Source of the DNA: Maricaulis sp.
GTDB taxonomy: Bacteria > Pseudomonadota > Alphaproteobacteria > Caulobacterales > Maricaulaceae
Reading direction: 5' to 3'
Assembly (NCBI RefSeq): GCF_015665295.1
Contig: NZ_JADFAJ010000009.1
Coordinates: 41,923-105,922, forward strand
DNA length: 64,000 nt
A program made the position numbers and the translations under genes. Under the pieces are notes generated by a model, which saw only the letters and a program-made list of their open reading frames with translations, had not been told where the DNA came from and searched no databases. Shown here one piece after another: positions 17,821-29,730 of the stretch (the first letter of the stretch is position 1; each line of letters begins with the position of its first letter).

Positions 17821-18945
17821 GCCTCTTCATCCTCGCCGCCGACACGGGCCGCCAGGGCCGCAGCCATGAACGCGTCGAGATCGCCATCCAGCACGCCACC
17901 GGTATTGGACGTCTCCACGTTGGTGCGCAGGTCCTTGACCATCTGGTAGGGCTGAAGGACGTAGGAGCGGATCTGGTGGCCCCAGCCGATTTCGCTCTTG
18001 CTGTCAGCCTCGGCCTGGGCCGCGGCTTCACGGCGCTGGAGCTCGATCTCGTAGACGCGGGCACGCAGCATGTCCCAGGCCTGTGACCGGTTCTTGTGCT
18101 GCGAGCGATCATTCTGGCACTGCACGACAACCGCCTTTTCCTCGCCGGGCATGTCGTAGGTCAGGCGGACAGCTGAATCGGTCTTGTTGATGTGCTGGCC
18201 GCCGGCGCCGGAGGCGCGATAGGTGTCGGTGCGCACTTTCGAGACATCGATATCGACCTCGATCGCGTCATCAATCTGCGGATAGACGCCCACCGAGGAG
18301 AAGCTGGTATGACGCCGGGCGCTGGAATCGAACGGCGAGATCCGCACCAGCCGGTGGACGCCCGCCTCGGTCTTCAGCCAGCCATAGGCGTTTTCGCCCT
18401 TGACCAGGATGGTGGTCGACTTGAGGCCCGCCTCTTCGCCGGCCTGCTCTTCCATCGTCTCGACCTTGTAGCCGTGCGCATTGGCCCAGCGCGAATACAT
18501 GCGCGCCAGCATGGCGGCCCAGTCCTGGCTTTCCGTGCCACCGGCACCGGAATGGATTTCCACGAAAGCGTCATTGCCGTCCGCCTCGCCCGACAGCAGC
18601 GTCTCCAGCTGGGCGCGGCGCATGCGCTCACCGAGATTGCCAAGGCCGGCGACAGCCTCCTCGATCATGTCGGCATCGTCTTCCATCTCGGCCAGCTCGA
18701 TGATTTCGAGACTGTCGGCAAGTTCTTGCTCGGCCTCGATCACGGTCCTGATCGCGGCTTCAAGCCGGTTGCGCTCACGCATCAGGACCTGCGCCTGCTG
18801 GGGCTGGTTCCAGAAGTCAGGCGCCTCGGACTTTGCATTCAGCTCGTCGAGCCGCTTCTGGGCAGTATCCCAGTCAAAGACGCCTCCTCAGCAGGCCAAC
18901 TGCCTGCTGGATTTCGTCGGACAGGGTCTGGATGTCAGCACGCAT
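17817..18945 (-). CDS. prfB: peptide chain release factor 2, with programmed +1 frameshift
   Basis: RF2 releases polypeptides at UGA and UAA. The gene is in two frames. An ATG at 18943-18945 starts a 23-codon leader ending CTT TGA (TGA at 18874-18876). After a +1 shift (skipping T18876) the second frame continues GAC TGG to the stop at 17817. The full product is about 375 residues, against 365 in E. coli. In the main frame I see the SPF anticodon-mimic tripeptide (RISPFDSSA) and the catalytic GGQ at about residues 248-250 ([15 protein letters not shown]). Translating only the 3' frame would lose about 54 N-terminal residues. Confidence 0.96.
18873..18888 (-). promoter_or_regulatory. RF2 programmed frameshift site
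   Basis: On the minus strand this reads AGGAGGCGTCTTTGAC: a perfect internal Shine-Dalgarno hexamer, three bases, then the slippery CTT-TGA-C. This matches the classic bacterial RF2 autoregulatory element, in which low RF2 stalls the ribosome at UGA and promotes a +1 shift. Confidence 0.95.
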
Positions 18946-19048
18946 GGGCGTTCAATCCTGCGATTCTCAAAACCGGTTGGTCACAAGGGGATAATCAGCC
19001 CGCACAAGTCATTCAAGTCACGCAGTGCAGGCCGACGAGGCGAAGCGG

Positions 19049-21550
<2,502 letters not shown>

Positions 21551-21658
21551 TCTGCCCTCTGGCTGCCATCCGACCGCTCGACCGCTTGGTCAGGCTTGCC
21601 GTTCCAGCACGACTCCGAGGCGGCATTATGACCGCGCTTGGCTTGGGATTAAAGGGAG

Positions 21659-22873
21659 TCAGCGTGCCGGAAGTGCAATCGTGTCCCGGTCCGCGAAGAT
21701 TTCATCACCCCGATTGGCGAAGTAGTCGTCGATGCCATTGACGATCGCACCCATCTGGCGACGCCGGAAGCTCGCCGAGGTCAGATTGGCCTCGTCGGTA
21801 CGATTGGTCAGGAAACCCATTTCAACAAGGACGGCCGGGACGCGCGAATCGAGCAGCACGAACAGGTTGGCCTGCCGATGCGGATTGGCCAGAAGCGGCC
21901 CCTCGGACGAGAGATGTTCGAGCAGGACTTCGGCAAAGGCCGAGGACTGGTTGCGCTTCTCGCGCAGCTCCAGCTCGACCAGGATATTGTTCACATCGAC
22001 CTGGGAGGTGTGATTGGCCCCCTCCCTTGCCCGCGCACGGGCGCGGTTCTCGGCCCGGTCATTGAGCGTATAGACAGCGGCGCCGCGGACATCGGAATTC
22101 TGCGACGAATCCGAATGCAGCGAGATGAAAAGGTCGGCGCGTGCCTCGGCCATGACACCGACGCGCTGTTCCCAGGACGGGTAGACATCGCGGTCCCGGG
22201 TCAGGAGAACTTCATAATGACCGGTCGCCTCAAGCTGCCGGCGCAGTTCGCGGGCCGCCTCCAGCGCCACATCTGCCTCATGCGTGCCATGAATGCCGAG
22301 CGATCCAGGATCGCGCCCACCATGGCCTGGATCAACGACAATCACACGCCGTTCGCGTTGCGGCGGTACATAGACCGCCTCGACCCGCTCGGCGATCAGC
22401 GAATCGAGGGAGTCAGCACGGGTATGATTGAAGCCGGACGCCGTCTGGAAACTGCCTTCGCTGGAGCGCTCCATGTCAATCACCAGGCGGTGATTGCCGC
22501 CGGGTGTCGCCGGATCGAGGGCGAACTGGTTGACGATGATGGCAGGGTGTTCGAGTTCGAACACCACGCGCGAGCTGGACACCGAATTGTCGAAGAAACG
22601 GAAGGCATCGACCAGGCCGTAGCCGACACCCTCACCGGAAGCCAGATTGGCGACCGACCAGCGCGCTTGCGGCAGATCGACAACAAGCCGGTCCGACAGT
22701 CCGTCAAGCGTGAAGGCACGGAATTCCGCCGCCTCTGATGTCTCTATCACAACGCGTGTCGTCTCGACATCGACGCCAAAGCGCACATTCCGGACTTCCT
22801 GGTCCGCAACCGCGACCCCGGACACCGCCAGAACCGGCAACAACGCCATGAAAAACTGTTGAACCCGCATCAT
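21659..22873 (-). CDS. amiC: N-acetylmuramoyl-L-alanine amidase AmiC
   Basis: A 404-residue periplasmic amidase that cuts the peptide from MurNAc to separate daughter cells. The start ATG-ATG (22868-22873) leads into a signal peptide MMRVQQFFMALLPVLAVS. Residues about 30-150 form an AMIN domain (RNVRFGVDVETTRVVIETS), which targets peptidoglycan at the septum. The C-terminal Amidase_3 domain shows VVDPGHGGRDPG (zinc His), HEADVALEAAREL (zinc Glu), ISLHSDSS (zinc His), and VEMGFLTNRTDE (catalytic Glu). The open frame extends much further upstream, but that part lacks amidase features and lies in the rne leader. Confidence 0.93.
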   Translation of the reverse strand: MMRVQQFFMALLPVLAVSGVAVADQEVRNVRFGVDVETTRVVIETSEAAEFRAFTLDGLSDRLVVDLPQARWSVANLASGEGVGYGLVDAFRFFDNSVSSSRVVFELEHPAIIVNQFALDPATPGGNHRLVIDMERSSEGSFQTASGFNHTRADSLDSLIAERVEAVYVPPQRERRVIVVDPGHGGRDPGSLGIHGTHEADVALEAARELRRQLEATGHYEVLLTRDRDVYPSWEQRVGVMAEARADLFISLHSDSSQNSDVRGAAVYTLNDRAENRARARAREGANHTSQVDVNNILVELELREKRNQSSAFAEVLLEHLSSEGPLLANPHRQANLFVLLDSRVPAVLVEMGFLTNRTDEANLTSASFRRRQMGAIVNGIDDYFANRGDEIFADRDTIALPAR

Positions 22874-23345
22874 CACACCATCGCACACGCCGTGATTCTG
22901 TCCACGGCTTTTGCGTAAGCCTAGGGCACACAGCTTGACGTTTCGTTGATGGGGATACGGTTTTTTCCGACCCGTATCTCCCACCGCGCGAAAGCCTTTT
23001 CTTCCGCATTCGAATGTTGCATGTTGCCAAGGCCTTGGCGACGCACCACCGGAAATGCCGGTCGAGTGCGGCCGCGAGGCGCGAAGCGGCTGGGCTCCAA
23101 CTGCCTGCCAACACGCTAATCGTCGCCCCGGTCCAACCGAAACACAGCCGGGGCCCCGACCGCCGCGTCCTCCCGAAATGGAGCGGGACGCTAATGGTAA
23201 CTGCCGATGCGCGGGGAGCGCCTGATGCCTAGAGCACTGAAAACAGGCCGCACCCCGTCCATCTCGCCCCCGCCGCGACTTTCGACACTTTCCCGCCTTT
23301 TGGCGGCGAGCCGTCGAACGTGCGCGCGCGCAGGAGACGACTTTA
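22874..23345 (+). promoter_or_regulatory. long structured leader region of rne (no gene seen)
   Basis: A 472-bp gap between the divergent amiC and rne starts. The rne-proximal part contains two strong hairpins: GCCCCGG / CCGGGGC (23125-23131 with 23148-23154) and GCGTCCTCC / GGA..GGACGC (23165-23191). It also contains an 11-base near-repeat, ACGCTAATCGT at 23113-23123 and ACGCTAATGGT at 23188-23198. E. coli rne has a structured 5' leader through which RNase E limits its own mRNA; this could be an analogous but unrelated element. I see no convincing coding frame here. Confidence 0.5.
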
Positions 23346-26045
23346 ATGTCCAAGAAAATGCTGATCGATGCAGGTCATCCAGAAGAGACCCGCGTCGTCG
23401 TACTCGACGGTTCGAAAGTTGAGGATTTTGACTTCGAAGCGGCCGCCCGCCGCCCCATCCGCGGAAATATCTACCTCGCCAAGGTAACGCGGGTCGAACC
23501 CTCCTTGCAGGCAGCCTTTGTGGAGTATGGCGGCAATCGCCACGGCTTCCTCGCCTTCAACGAGATCCATCCGGACTACTACCAGATCCCCTATGAGGAC
23601 CGCATGGCCCTCGCCGAGGAGGAAGCCTCCGCGGCTGACGAGGACGAGGACGAGGCGGATGACGCCAAGGCCGAGACCGATCCGGAATCGCAAGCCGCGT
23701 CCGAGGATGCTGACGGTGACGGTGATGCCGAGGCGCCGGAAACCATTGGCGATGACAGCGAAGAAGACGATATCAGCGACCAGCAGGCCGCGCGCCGCCG
23801 TCGCCAGATGTTCCGCAAGTACAAGATCCAGGAAGTCATCAAGCGCCGGCAGATCCTGTTGGTCCAGGTGGCCAAGGAGGAGCGCGGCAACAAGGGCGCG
23901 GCCCTGACAACCTACCTGTCACTGGCCGGTCGCTATTGCGTGCTGATGCCGAATACGCCGCGCGGCGGCGGTATCTCCCGCAAGATCTCCAATGCATCGG
24001 ATCGCAAGCGCCTGAAATCCGTCGTCTCCGAACTGGAACTCCCCAAGGGTGTCGGCCTGATCATTCGCACGGCCGGCGCGTCCCGGACCAAGGTCGAGAT
24101 CAAGCGCGATGCCGACTATCTGCTCCGCCTTTGGACGAATATCCGCGAACTCACGCTGAATTCCGTGGCGCCGGCGCTGATCTATGAGGAAGGCAATCTG
24201 GTAAAGCGCGTCATTCGCGATCTCTACGACAAGGAGATCGACGGCGTGCTGGTGGAAGGCGAAGAGGCCTACAAGGAGGCGAAAGCCTTCATGAAAATGC
24301 TCATGCCGAGCCACGCCAAGAAGGTGCAGCACTACAAGGAAACCGTGCCGCTCTTCCTGCGCCATCAGTGTGAAGCGCAGCTTGAAGCGATCTATTCGCC
24401 GGTCGCACCGCTCAAGTCCGGCGGCTATCTGGTTATCAACCCGACCGAGGCCCTGGTCTCGATCGATGTGAACTCCGGCAAGTCCACCCGCGAACGCAAT
24501 ATCGAGGCGACGGCGCTGAAGACCAATCTGGAAGCCGCCGCTGAAGCGGCGCGCCAGATGCGTCTGCGCGACCTTGCCGGCCTGATCGTCATCGACTTCA
24601 TCGACATGGACGAGAGCCGCAATAACCGCGCTGTCGAGAAGAAGATGAAGGACATGCTGAAGCGCGACCGCGCCCGCCTCCAGGTGGGACGCATCTCGCA
24701 ATTCGGCCTGATGGAAATCTCGCGCCAGCGCCGCCGCTCGAGCCTTTTGGAAGGATCCACGACGACCTGCCCGACCTGCAAGGGCACCGGTCATTTGCGT
24801 TCGACCGAGTCGAGCGCGCTGGTTGCCCTGCGCGGTCTGGAGAAGGAAGGCACACGCGGACGCGCCAAGCGTATCCGAATTTCGGTGCCGACCTCGGTTG
24901 CCATCTACCTGCTCAATGACAAACGCGATCACCTGTTGATGATCGAGCAGCGTTTCTCGATGAGCATCTCGGTCGCCGCGGATGACAGCATCCTGGCCCC
25001 CGAATTCGCCATTGAGGCGCTTGAGACGCGCGAGCCGGGCGAAGAATTGACGATCGCTCCGCTGTCCGTCGAATCGATCGAGGAAATCGAAATTCCCGAA
25101 ATTCCGGACGAGGAAGACGCGGAGATTGAAGACGAAAGCCGCGAAGCGGCCGGTGGCCGTCGTCGCCGTCGTCGCCGTCGTCGCAAACCGTCTTCGGACG
25201 ATACCGCGGCCGCGATGGAAGTCGTCAATGTGGAAAGCGATGACAGCGAGGCCGAGGACGGCAGCAGCGAAGGCGAAAGCCCGCGTGATGCGGCCGGGGA
25301 AGATGGCGACGACCAGCCACGCCGCCGCCGCCGTCGTGGTCGCCGCGGTGGCCGTGGCCGTCGCCGCACCGAGGACGAGGTCAATGCCGACGAAGCGAGC
25401 AATGACGCCGGCAGCGCCACCGAAGCCCCGGAACCGGACAGCGACGCTGCGGTGACGGCGGACGGCGACACGCCTGACAGCACGACCGAGGCGGAGCCCG
25501 CAGCGGCGGACGAAAAGCCCAAGCGCCGGCGCACCTCGCGTCGGAAACCGGCGGCAGCCGAGAGCGAGCCAACCGCTGAAACGGCTGAACCGGACGAGGC
25601 GGCCGCGCAAGCCGACGCGGTTCCGGCAAGCGATGGAAGTGCCGAGGAAGCGCCGAAAAAGCGCACTCGCCGGCCGCGCAAGAAGGCAGCCGAGACGGTT
25701 GCTGATACGGTTGCTGAAACACCCGTGACCGAGCCCGCCGCCGAGACCGTTGCCGAACCGGCTCCGGAAGAGGCTCCGGAAGAGGCGCCCAGGCCCAAGC
25801 GTCGTACGCGTCGCAAGAAAGCCGATGAGGCTCCGGTTGAAGCGGCCGAGCCGGTCGCCGAGCCCGCCGAGCCAGCCGAGGCTGAAACCGCTGCAGACGC
25901 CGCAGCGGACGCGACGGAAACCGAGGCCGGGTCCCGTGACACCGAAGCCGCGCCGGAAGCGGCCGAAACCGCCAAGCCGGCTGACGACAATGGCAAGTCC
26001 AAACGTCGTGGCTGGTGGAACCGGACCGGCATTTTCGGGAACTGA
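23346..26045 (+). CDS. rne: ribonuclease E
   Basis: An 899-residue endoribonuclease and degradosome scaffold. The S1 domain (residues 35-170) is split by the acidic insertion usual in alphaproteobacteria (SAADEDEDEADD and following). The RNase H-like and DNase I-like catalytic core contains SIDVNSGKST and VIDFIDMDESRNN, with the metal-binding Asp residues. The Zn-link CPTCKGTG joins dimers. From about residue 590 the tail is disordered, with a run of ten Arg/Arg-like residues encoded by repeated CGTCGTCGC units, then Ala/Glu/Lys-rich repeats. It ends in KRRGWWNRTGIFGN. In Caulobacter a similar GWW motif at the RNase E C terminus binds PNPase. Confidence 0.97.
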   Translation: MSKKMLIDAGHPEETRVVVLDGSKVEDFDFEAAARRPIRGNIYLAKVTRVEPSLQAAFVEYGGNRHGFLAFNEIHPDYYQIPYEDRMALAEEEASAADEDEDEADDAKAETDPESQAASEDADGDGDAEAPETIGDDSEEDDISDQQAARRRRQMFRKYKIQEVIKRRQILLVQVAKEERGNKGAALTTYLSLAGRYCVLMPNTPRGGGISRKISNASDRKRLKSVVSELELPKGVGLIIRTAGASRTKVEIKRDADYLLRLWTNIRELTLNSVAPALIYEEGNLVKRVIRDLYDKEIDGVLVEGEEAYKEAKAFMKMLMPSHAKKVQHYKETVPLFLRHQCEAQLEAIYSPVAPLKSGGYLVINPTEALVSIDVNSGKSTRERNIEATALKTNLEAAAEAARQMRLRDLAGLIVIDFIDMDESRNNRAVEKKMKDMLKRDRARLQVGRISQFGLMEISRQRRRSSLLEGSTTTCPTCKGTGHLRSTESSALVALRGLEKEGTRGRAKRIRISVPTSVAIYLLNDKRDHLLMIEQRFSMSISVAADDSILAPEFAIEALETREPGEELTIAPLSVESIEEIEIPEIPDEEDAEIEDESREAAGGRRRRRRRRRKPSSDDTAAAMEVVNVESDDSEAEDGSSEGESPRDAAGEDGDDQPRRRRRRGRRGGRGRRRTEDEVNADEASNDAGSATEAPEPDSDAAVTADGDTPDSTTEAEPAAADEKPKRRRTSRRKPAAAESEPTAETAEPDEAAAQADAVPASDGSAEEAPKKRTRRPRKKAAETVADTVAETPVTEPAAETVAEPAPEEAPEEAPRPKRRTRRKKADEAPVEAAEPVAEPAEPAEAETAADAAADATETEAGSRDTEAAPEAAETAKPADDNGKSKRRGWWNRTGIFGN

Positions 26046-26088
26046 CCAAGACGAGGGTTGCCCGGCCGGCCCGGGCAACCCATCTTGG
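26046..26088 (+). other. long hairpin after rne, without U-tract
   Basis: Nested inverted repeats: CCAAGA (26046-26051) with TCTTGG (26083-26088), and inside them GGGTTGCCCGG (26055-26065) with CCGGGCAACCC (26071-26081). It begins right after the rne stop. There is no T-run, so it may protect the 3' end or act as a weak terminator. Confidence 0.6.
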
Positions 26089-26154
26089 TACTGGTGGCGT
26101 CATGGGGTGACGTTGCGATCTTGGGCCGAGCGGGGGCCGATCAGTGGAGGCAGG

Positions 26155-27516
26155 ATGTCCATCCTGAAAACCGTCGCCGCAGCCTGCGTTCTAGCTGTCG
26201 CCACACAAGCGTCCAGCCTGGGTCAGTCCTTGATCCGGGACACGGAAATCGAGCACATGCTGCGCGATTACTCCGACCCCATCCTGGAAGCCGCCGGCCT
26301 GCAACCGGCTGATGTCGACCTCTATATCGTTGCCGATCCCACGCTCAACGCCTTCGTGACCGGCGGCCAGAATATCTTCCTGCACACCGGCATCATCCTC
26401 GAATCGGAGACGCCCAATCAGCTCAAGGGCGTGATCGCCCATGAGGCGGGCCATATTTCCGGCGCCCATCTTGCCCGGGTCGGCGACGGAATAAGTGCCG
26501 CGCAGGCGCCGATGTTCGTCAGCCTCGGGCTCGGCGTGCTGGCCGCCCTGGCAGGTGAAGGCGGCGCTGCAGGGGCCCTTCTGGCATCGTCGCAGCAATT
26601 CGGCGCCCTCTCCTTCATGACCTATAGCCGCGCCCAGGAAGCGTCGGCCGACCAGGCCGGGCTGCAATTCCTCGAAGCCAGCGGCCAGTCGGCCACGGGC
26701 CTCGTGGAGTTCTTCGAACGCTTCCGCTACCAGGAAGTGATGTCGAACGCCCGCCGCTTCCCGTATTTCCGCTCGCACCCGCTGTCGTCAGAGCGGATAT
26801 CCAACTTGCGCGGTGGCGCGGCCGAGTCGCCCTACTACGAAACACTCGACAGCCCCGAGGAAATGGCCCGGCTTGCGCGCATCCAGGGCAAGATCTACGG
26901 CTTCCTTGCGGAACCGGAATTTGTCTTCTACCGCTATCCGGAAAGTGACCACTCGCTGCCGGCCCGCTACGCCCGCGCCGTGGCCTACTATCATGACGCC
27001 CGTCTCGACCGCGCCTTGGCAGAAATCCTCAGCCTGCTGGAAGAAGAGCCGGACAATCCGTATTTCCACGAGCTGCACGGCCAGATGCTGTTCGAAAGCG
27101 GGCATGCCGAAGAGGCTATCGCGCCTCACAGGCACTCGGTCGAGCTCGAGCCAACCGCGCCCCTGCTGCGGGTCAATCTCGCCATCGCCATGATCGCGGC
27201 TGACAATCCGGACTATCTGGACGAGGCCGCACAGCATTTGCGGGTCGCGCTGGATATGGAGCCTGACAATGGCTTCGCCTGGTATCAGCTCTCGATCGTT
27301 CACGAGCGCAATGGCGACACCGCCCTCGCCCAGCTCGCCATCGCGGAACAATCCTATGCCGCCGGGAATCGCCAGCGCGCACATCAGTTTGCGTCACGGG
27401 CCCGAACGTCGCTGGAAATCGGGACGCCGGCCTGGGTGCGGGCGACCGAGATCGAATCCGTCTCGGTGCCAACTGAGGCGGAGCTCCGCCAGGCGCGCCG
27501 CCAGCGCCTCAACTGA
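26155..27516 (+). CDS. M48-family metalloprotease with TPR region (BepA/YfgC-like)
   Basis: A 453-residue periplasmic protease/chaperone. ATG 26155 has GGAGG upstream and begins a signal peptide (MSILKTVAAACVLAVATQAS). The zinc motif H96-E-A-G-H100 lies in KGVIAHEAGHISGAH, and the third ligand is in QEASADQAGLQFL. Residues about 270-450 form TPR-like helical repeats (ARAVAYYHDARLDRALAEIL, LHGQMLFESGHAEEAIAPH). Family knowledge: BepA-type proteins monitor outer-membrane protein assembly, including LptD. It is probably translated with the next gene, 10 bp downstream. Confidence 0.92.
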   Translation: MSILKTVAAACVLAVATQASSLGQSLIRDTEIEHMLRDYSDPILEAAGLQPADVDLYIVADPTLNAFVTGGQNIFLHTGIILESETPNQLKGVIAHEAGHISGAHLARVGDGISAAQAPMFVSLGLGVLAALAGEGGAAGALLASSQQFGALSFMTYSRAQEASADQAGLQFLEASGQSATGLVEFFERFRYQEVMSNARRFPYFRSHPLSSERISNLRGGAAESPYYETLDSPEEMARLARIQGKIYGFLAEPEFVFYRYPESDHSLPARYARAVAYYHDARLDRALAEILSLLEEEPDNPYFHELHGQMLFESGHAEEAIAPHRHSVELEPTAPLLRVNLAIAMIAADNPDYLDEAAQHLRVALDMEPDNGFAWYQLSIVHERNGDTALAQLAIAEQSYAAGNRQRAHQFASRARTSLEIGTPAWVRATEIESVSVPTEAELRQARRQRLN

Positions 27517-27526
27517 CGGCGGGCTG

Positions 27527-28708
27527 ATGGCGCCTCCACCGGCGGATGATGGCGACCAGGCACAGGCTGTCACCGTGCAGCCGATCGACAGCCTGTCGGA
27601 TGTGACACGCGAGGCGTGGGACCGTCTGGCAAACCCGCCGGGCGCCGAATACGATCCTTTCCTGAGCTGGGACTTTCTCGAAGCACTCGAGGCGAGCGGT
27701 TGTGCCAGCGCGGAGACCGGCTGGGCACCCCGTCACCTGCTGGCGCGGGATGCAAACGGACAGCTGGTCGGTGCCCTGCCCCTCTATGTCAAATCGCACT
27801 CGATGGGCGAATATGTTTTCGACCACGCCTGGGCAGACGCCTATGAGCGCGCTGGCGGCCAGTATTACCCCAAACTCCTGACGGCGGTTCCCTTTTCTCC
27901 GGTCACCGGCCGACGCATGCTCGGCGAAAGCCGGGCGATGCGGCAGGCGCTGGCCCGCGCGGCCTGCGATCTGGCCGAGCGGTGGGGCGTCTCGGGATGG
28001 CATGTGAATTTCCCGGGAGAGACGGAAGCGGCCGAGCTTGAGGCCAGCGGCCTCCTGCCGCGCCTTGACCGGCAATTCATCTGGACCAATCGCGGCTATG
28101 GCAGCTATGACGATTTTCTCGCGGACCTGTCCTCGCGCAAGCGCAAGGCCCTGCGCAAAGAGCGCGCGGCAGCACAGGACGGCATCGAGATCGAGCACCT
28201 GACCGGTGATCAGCTGCGCCCGGAACACTGGGATGTCTTTTACGCCTGCTACCAGGAGACCGGTTCGCGCAAATGGGGCTATCCCTATCTCAATCGGGCC
28301 TTCTTCGACCTCTTGCACCAGCGCCTCGCAGACCGGGTCCTGCTGGTCATGGCCAAACAGGACGGGCGCTATATCGCCGCCGCGCTCAACCTGATCGGCT
28401 CGCACGCGCTCTACGGCCGCTATTGGGGCAAGCTGGCCGAGCATCCCTACCTGCATTTCGAGCTGTGCTATCATCAGGCCATCGATGCTGCGATTGCACG
28501 CGGTCTCGGTCGCGTGGAAGCGGGCGCCCAGGGCGACCACAAGCTGGCCCGCGGTTATCGCCCCCACGCCGTCCACTCGGCCCATTTCATCACCAATGAA
28601 GGCTTTCGGGACGCCGTCGCCCGGTATCTTGACCAGGAGCGCGCTGGCGTCACGATGGAGATCAGGCTGCAAGATGCCGACAGCCCGTTTCGCAAGGATC
28701 TCGATTGA
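27527..28708 (+). CDS. DUF482 GNAT-fold acyltransferase
   Basis: A 393-residue protein of the DUF482 (PF04339) family, a double GNAT-fold group whose reaction is unknown. It is sometimes annotated as a peptidogalycan biosynthesis protein. Characteristic segments are EYDPFLSWDFLEALE, AWADAYERAGGQYYPKLL, VPFSPVTGRRML, SSRKRKALRKERAAAQ, GSRKWGYPYLNRAFFDLL and EAGAQGDHKLARGY. ATG 27527 was chosen; the frame upstream overlaps the protease gene and is not conserved in type. The stop overlaps the next start (ATGA). Confidence 0.88.
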   Translation: MAPPPADDGDQAQAVTVQPIDSLSDVTREAWDRLANPPGAEYDPFLSWDFLEALEASGCASAETGWAPRHLLARDANGQLVGALPLYVKSHSMGEYVFDHAWADAYERAGGQYYPKLLTAVPFSPVTGRRMLGESRAMRQALARAACDLAERWGVSGWHVNFPGETEAAELEASGLLPRLDRQFIWTNRGYGSYDDFLADLSSRKRKALRKERAAAQDGIEIEHLTGDQLRPEHWDVFYACYQETGSRKWGYPYLNRAFFDLLHQRLADRVLLVMAKQDGRYIAAALNLIGSHALYGRYWGKLAEHPYLHFELCYHQAIDAAIARGLGRVEAGAQGDHKLARGYRPHAVHSAHFITNEGFRDAVARYLDQERAGVTMEIRLQDADSPFRKDLD

Positions 28709-29196
28709 AACGCCGGCTTCCCGACTACTCGTCCTGGCAGAATGAAGCGGCCGTGGTCGCCTGTACGCTGCGCGCGGCCGGAATCCCGGCGACCGTTGCC
28801 GACTGGCATTTCATCTCGGTCAAGCCGGCCTTGGAGTTCGGGTATAACCGGCCACGCGTCCTGATTCCGCCCGCCTGCAGGGATGAAGCAATCGCTTACC
28901 TGAATGCCCTCGAACCGATATCGAGCGAACCGCTCTACCCCTGCCCTGACTGCGGCCGCGAAACCCGCCGGATCCGGCGCATACTGGCCATGCTGGTGAT
29001 TACCTGGCTCGGCAGTTTCCATCCGTTTTTCTTGCGCCGGCGCCGTTGCGGACACTGCCGCAAGACATTCAGGCCCGACCCACCCGCGTCATTCACCGCC
29101 GAAGAACTCGGATACGAGGCAGAACAACCCGGCCTTCTGGCAAGGCTCAAGCGGTTGCGGCAAGCGGGTCTGTATCGGCAAGATGCCGAGGCCTGA
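28705..29196 (+). CDS. hypothetical zinc-ribbon protein with one membrane segment
   Basis: 163 residues. The N-terminal 70 residues (WQNEAAVVACTLRAAGIPAT...) resemble the DUF2007 type of small alpha/beta domain, but I am not certain. A zinc ribbon follows, with CPDC and CGHC pairs flanking a hydrophobic stretch (RRILAMLVITWLGSFHPFFL) that could be a membrane hairpin between the two zinc knuckles. No function is known. Translation is coupled to the DUF482 gene through ATGA. Confidence 0.7.
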   Translation: MKRRLPDYSSWQNEAAVVACTLRAAGIPATVADWHFISVKPALEFGYNRPRVLIPPACRDEAIAYLNALEPISSEPLYPCPDCGRETRRIRRILAMLVITWLGSFHPFFLRRRRCGHCRKTFRPDPPASFTAEELGYEAEQPGLLARLKRLRQAGLYRQDAEA

Positions 29197-29268
29197 CAGC
29201 CTGCGCTGGACGCCGGTCACCCGCATACGCTAGGCAAGGCAGACCCCTGCTGTCTGCGGAGAGACACA

Positions 29269-29706
29269 ATGAGCCTCGACGGCCAATACGATCCCGACAA
29301 TATCTTTGCGAAAATCCTGCGCGGCGAACTGCCCTGCGTGAAGGTCTATGAGGACGAGCACGTGCTGTCGTTCATGGATATCTTTCCGCAGGCGCCGGGG
29401 CATGTGCTGGTGGTACCGCGTGAACCGGCCCGCAATGCGCTTGAGATGACCGACGGTGCCCTGCAGGCCGCGATCGTCCGGGTCAAGCGGATCGCCAGGG
29501 CCGTCAAGGCAGCCCTGGCACCGGACGGGATCGTGCTGACCCAGTTCAACGGCGCACCGGCCGGGCAGACTGTCTTCCATGTCCATTTCCACATCATTCC
29601 GCGACAGGACGGCGTCCCGCTCGGCGCGCATGGCGGCGGTCAAGCCGACATGGACGTGTTGCAGGATCAGGCGACCCGCATTGCGGCAGCGATTGAAACT
29701 CCCTGA
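29269..29706 (+). CDS. HIT-family nucleotide hydrolase/transferase
   Basis: A 145-residue protein of the histidine triad superfamily, Hint branch. It has the N-terminal NIFAKILRGELPCVKVYEDE and FMDIFPQAPGHVLVVPRE typical of bacterial HIT proteins, and the active-site triad in VFHVHFHIIPR (H-x-H-x-H). These enzymes cleave nucleoside phosphoramidates or AppA-type substrates. The exact substrate is not predictable. CGGAGAG precedes the ATG. Confidence 0.94.
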   Translation: MSLDGQYDPDNIFAKILRGELPCVKVYEDEHVLSFMDIFPQAPGHVLVVPREPARNALEMTDGALQAAIVRVKRIARAVKAALAPDGIVLTQFNGAPAGQTVFHVHFHIIPRQDGVPLGAHGGGQADMDVLQDQATRIAAAIETP

Positions 29707-29730
29707 CCGCGATCGCGCGTCACGATCCGT

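Noticed and set aside
22874..23353. Upstream extension of amiC to 23353
   Set aside because: The extra 160 residues are Arg/Gly-rich without homology, and the signal peptide sits at the internal ATG near 22873.
23919..26078. 719-codon open frame on the minus strand opposite rne
   Set aside because: Gly/Arg/Phe-rich shadow of the RNase E gene and its repetitive tail; no domain.
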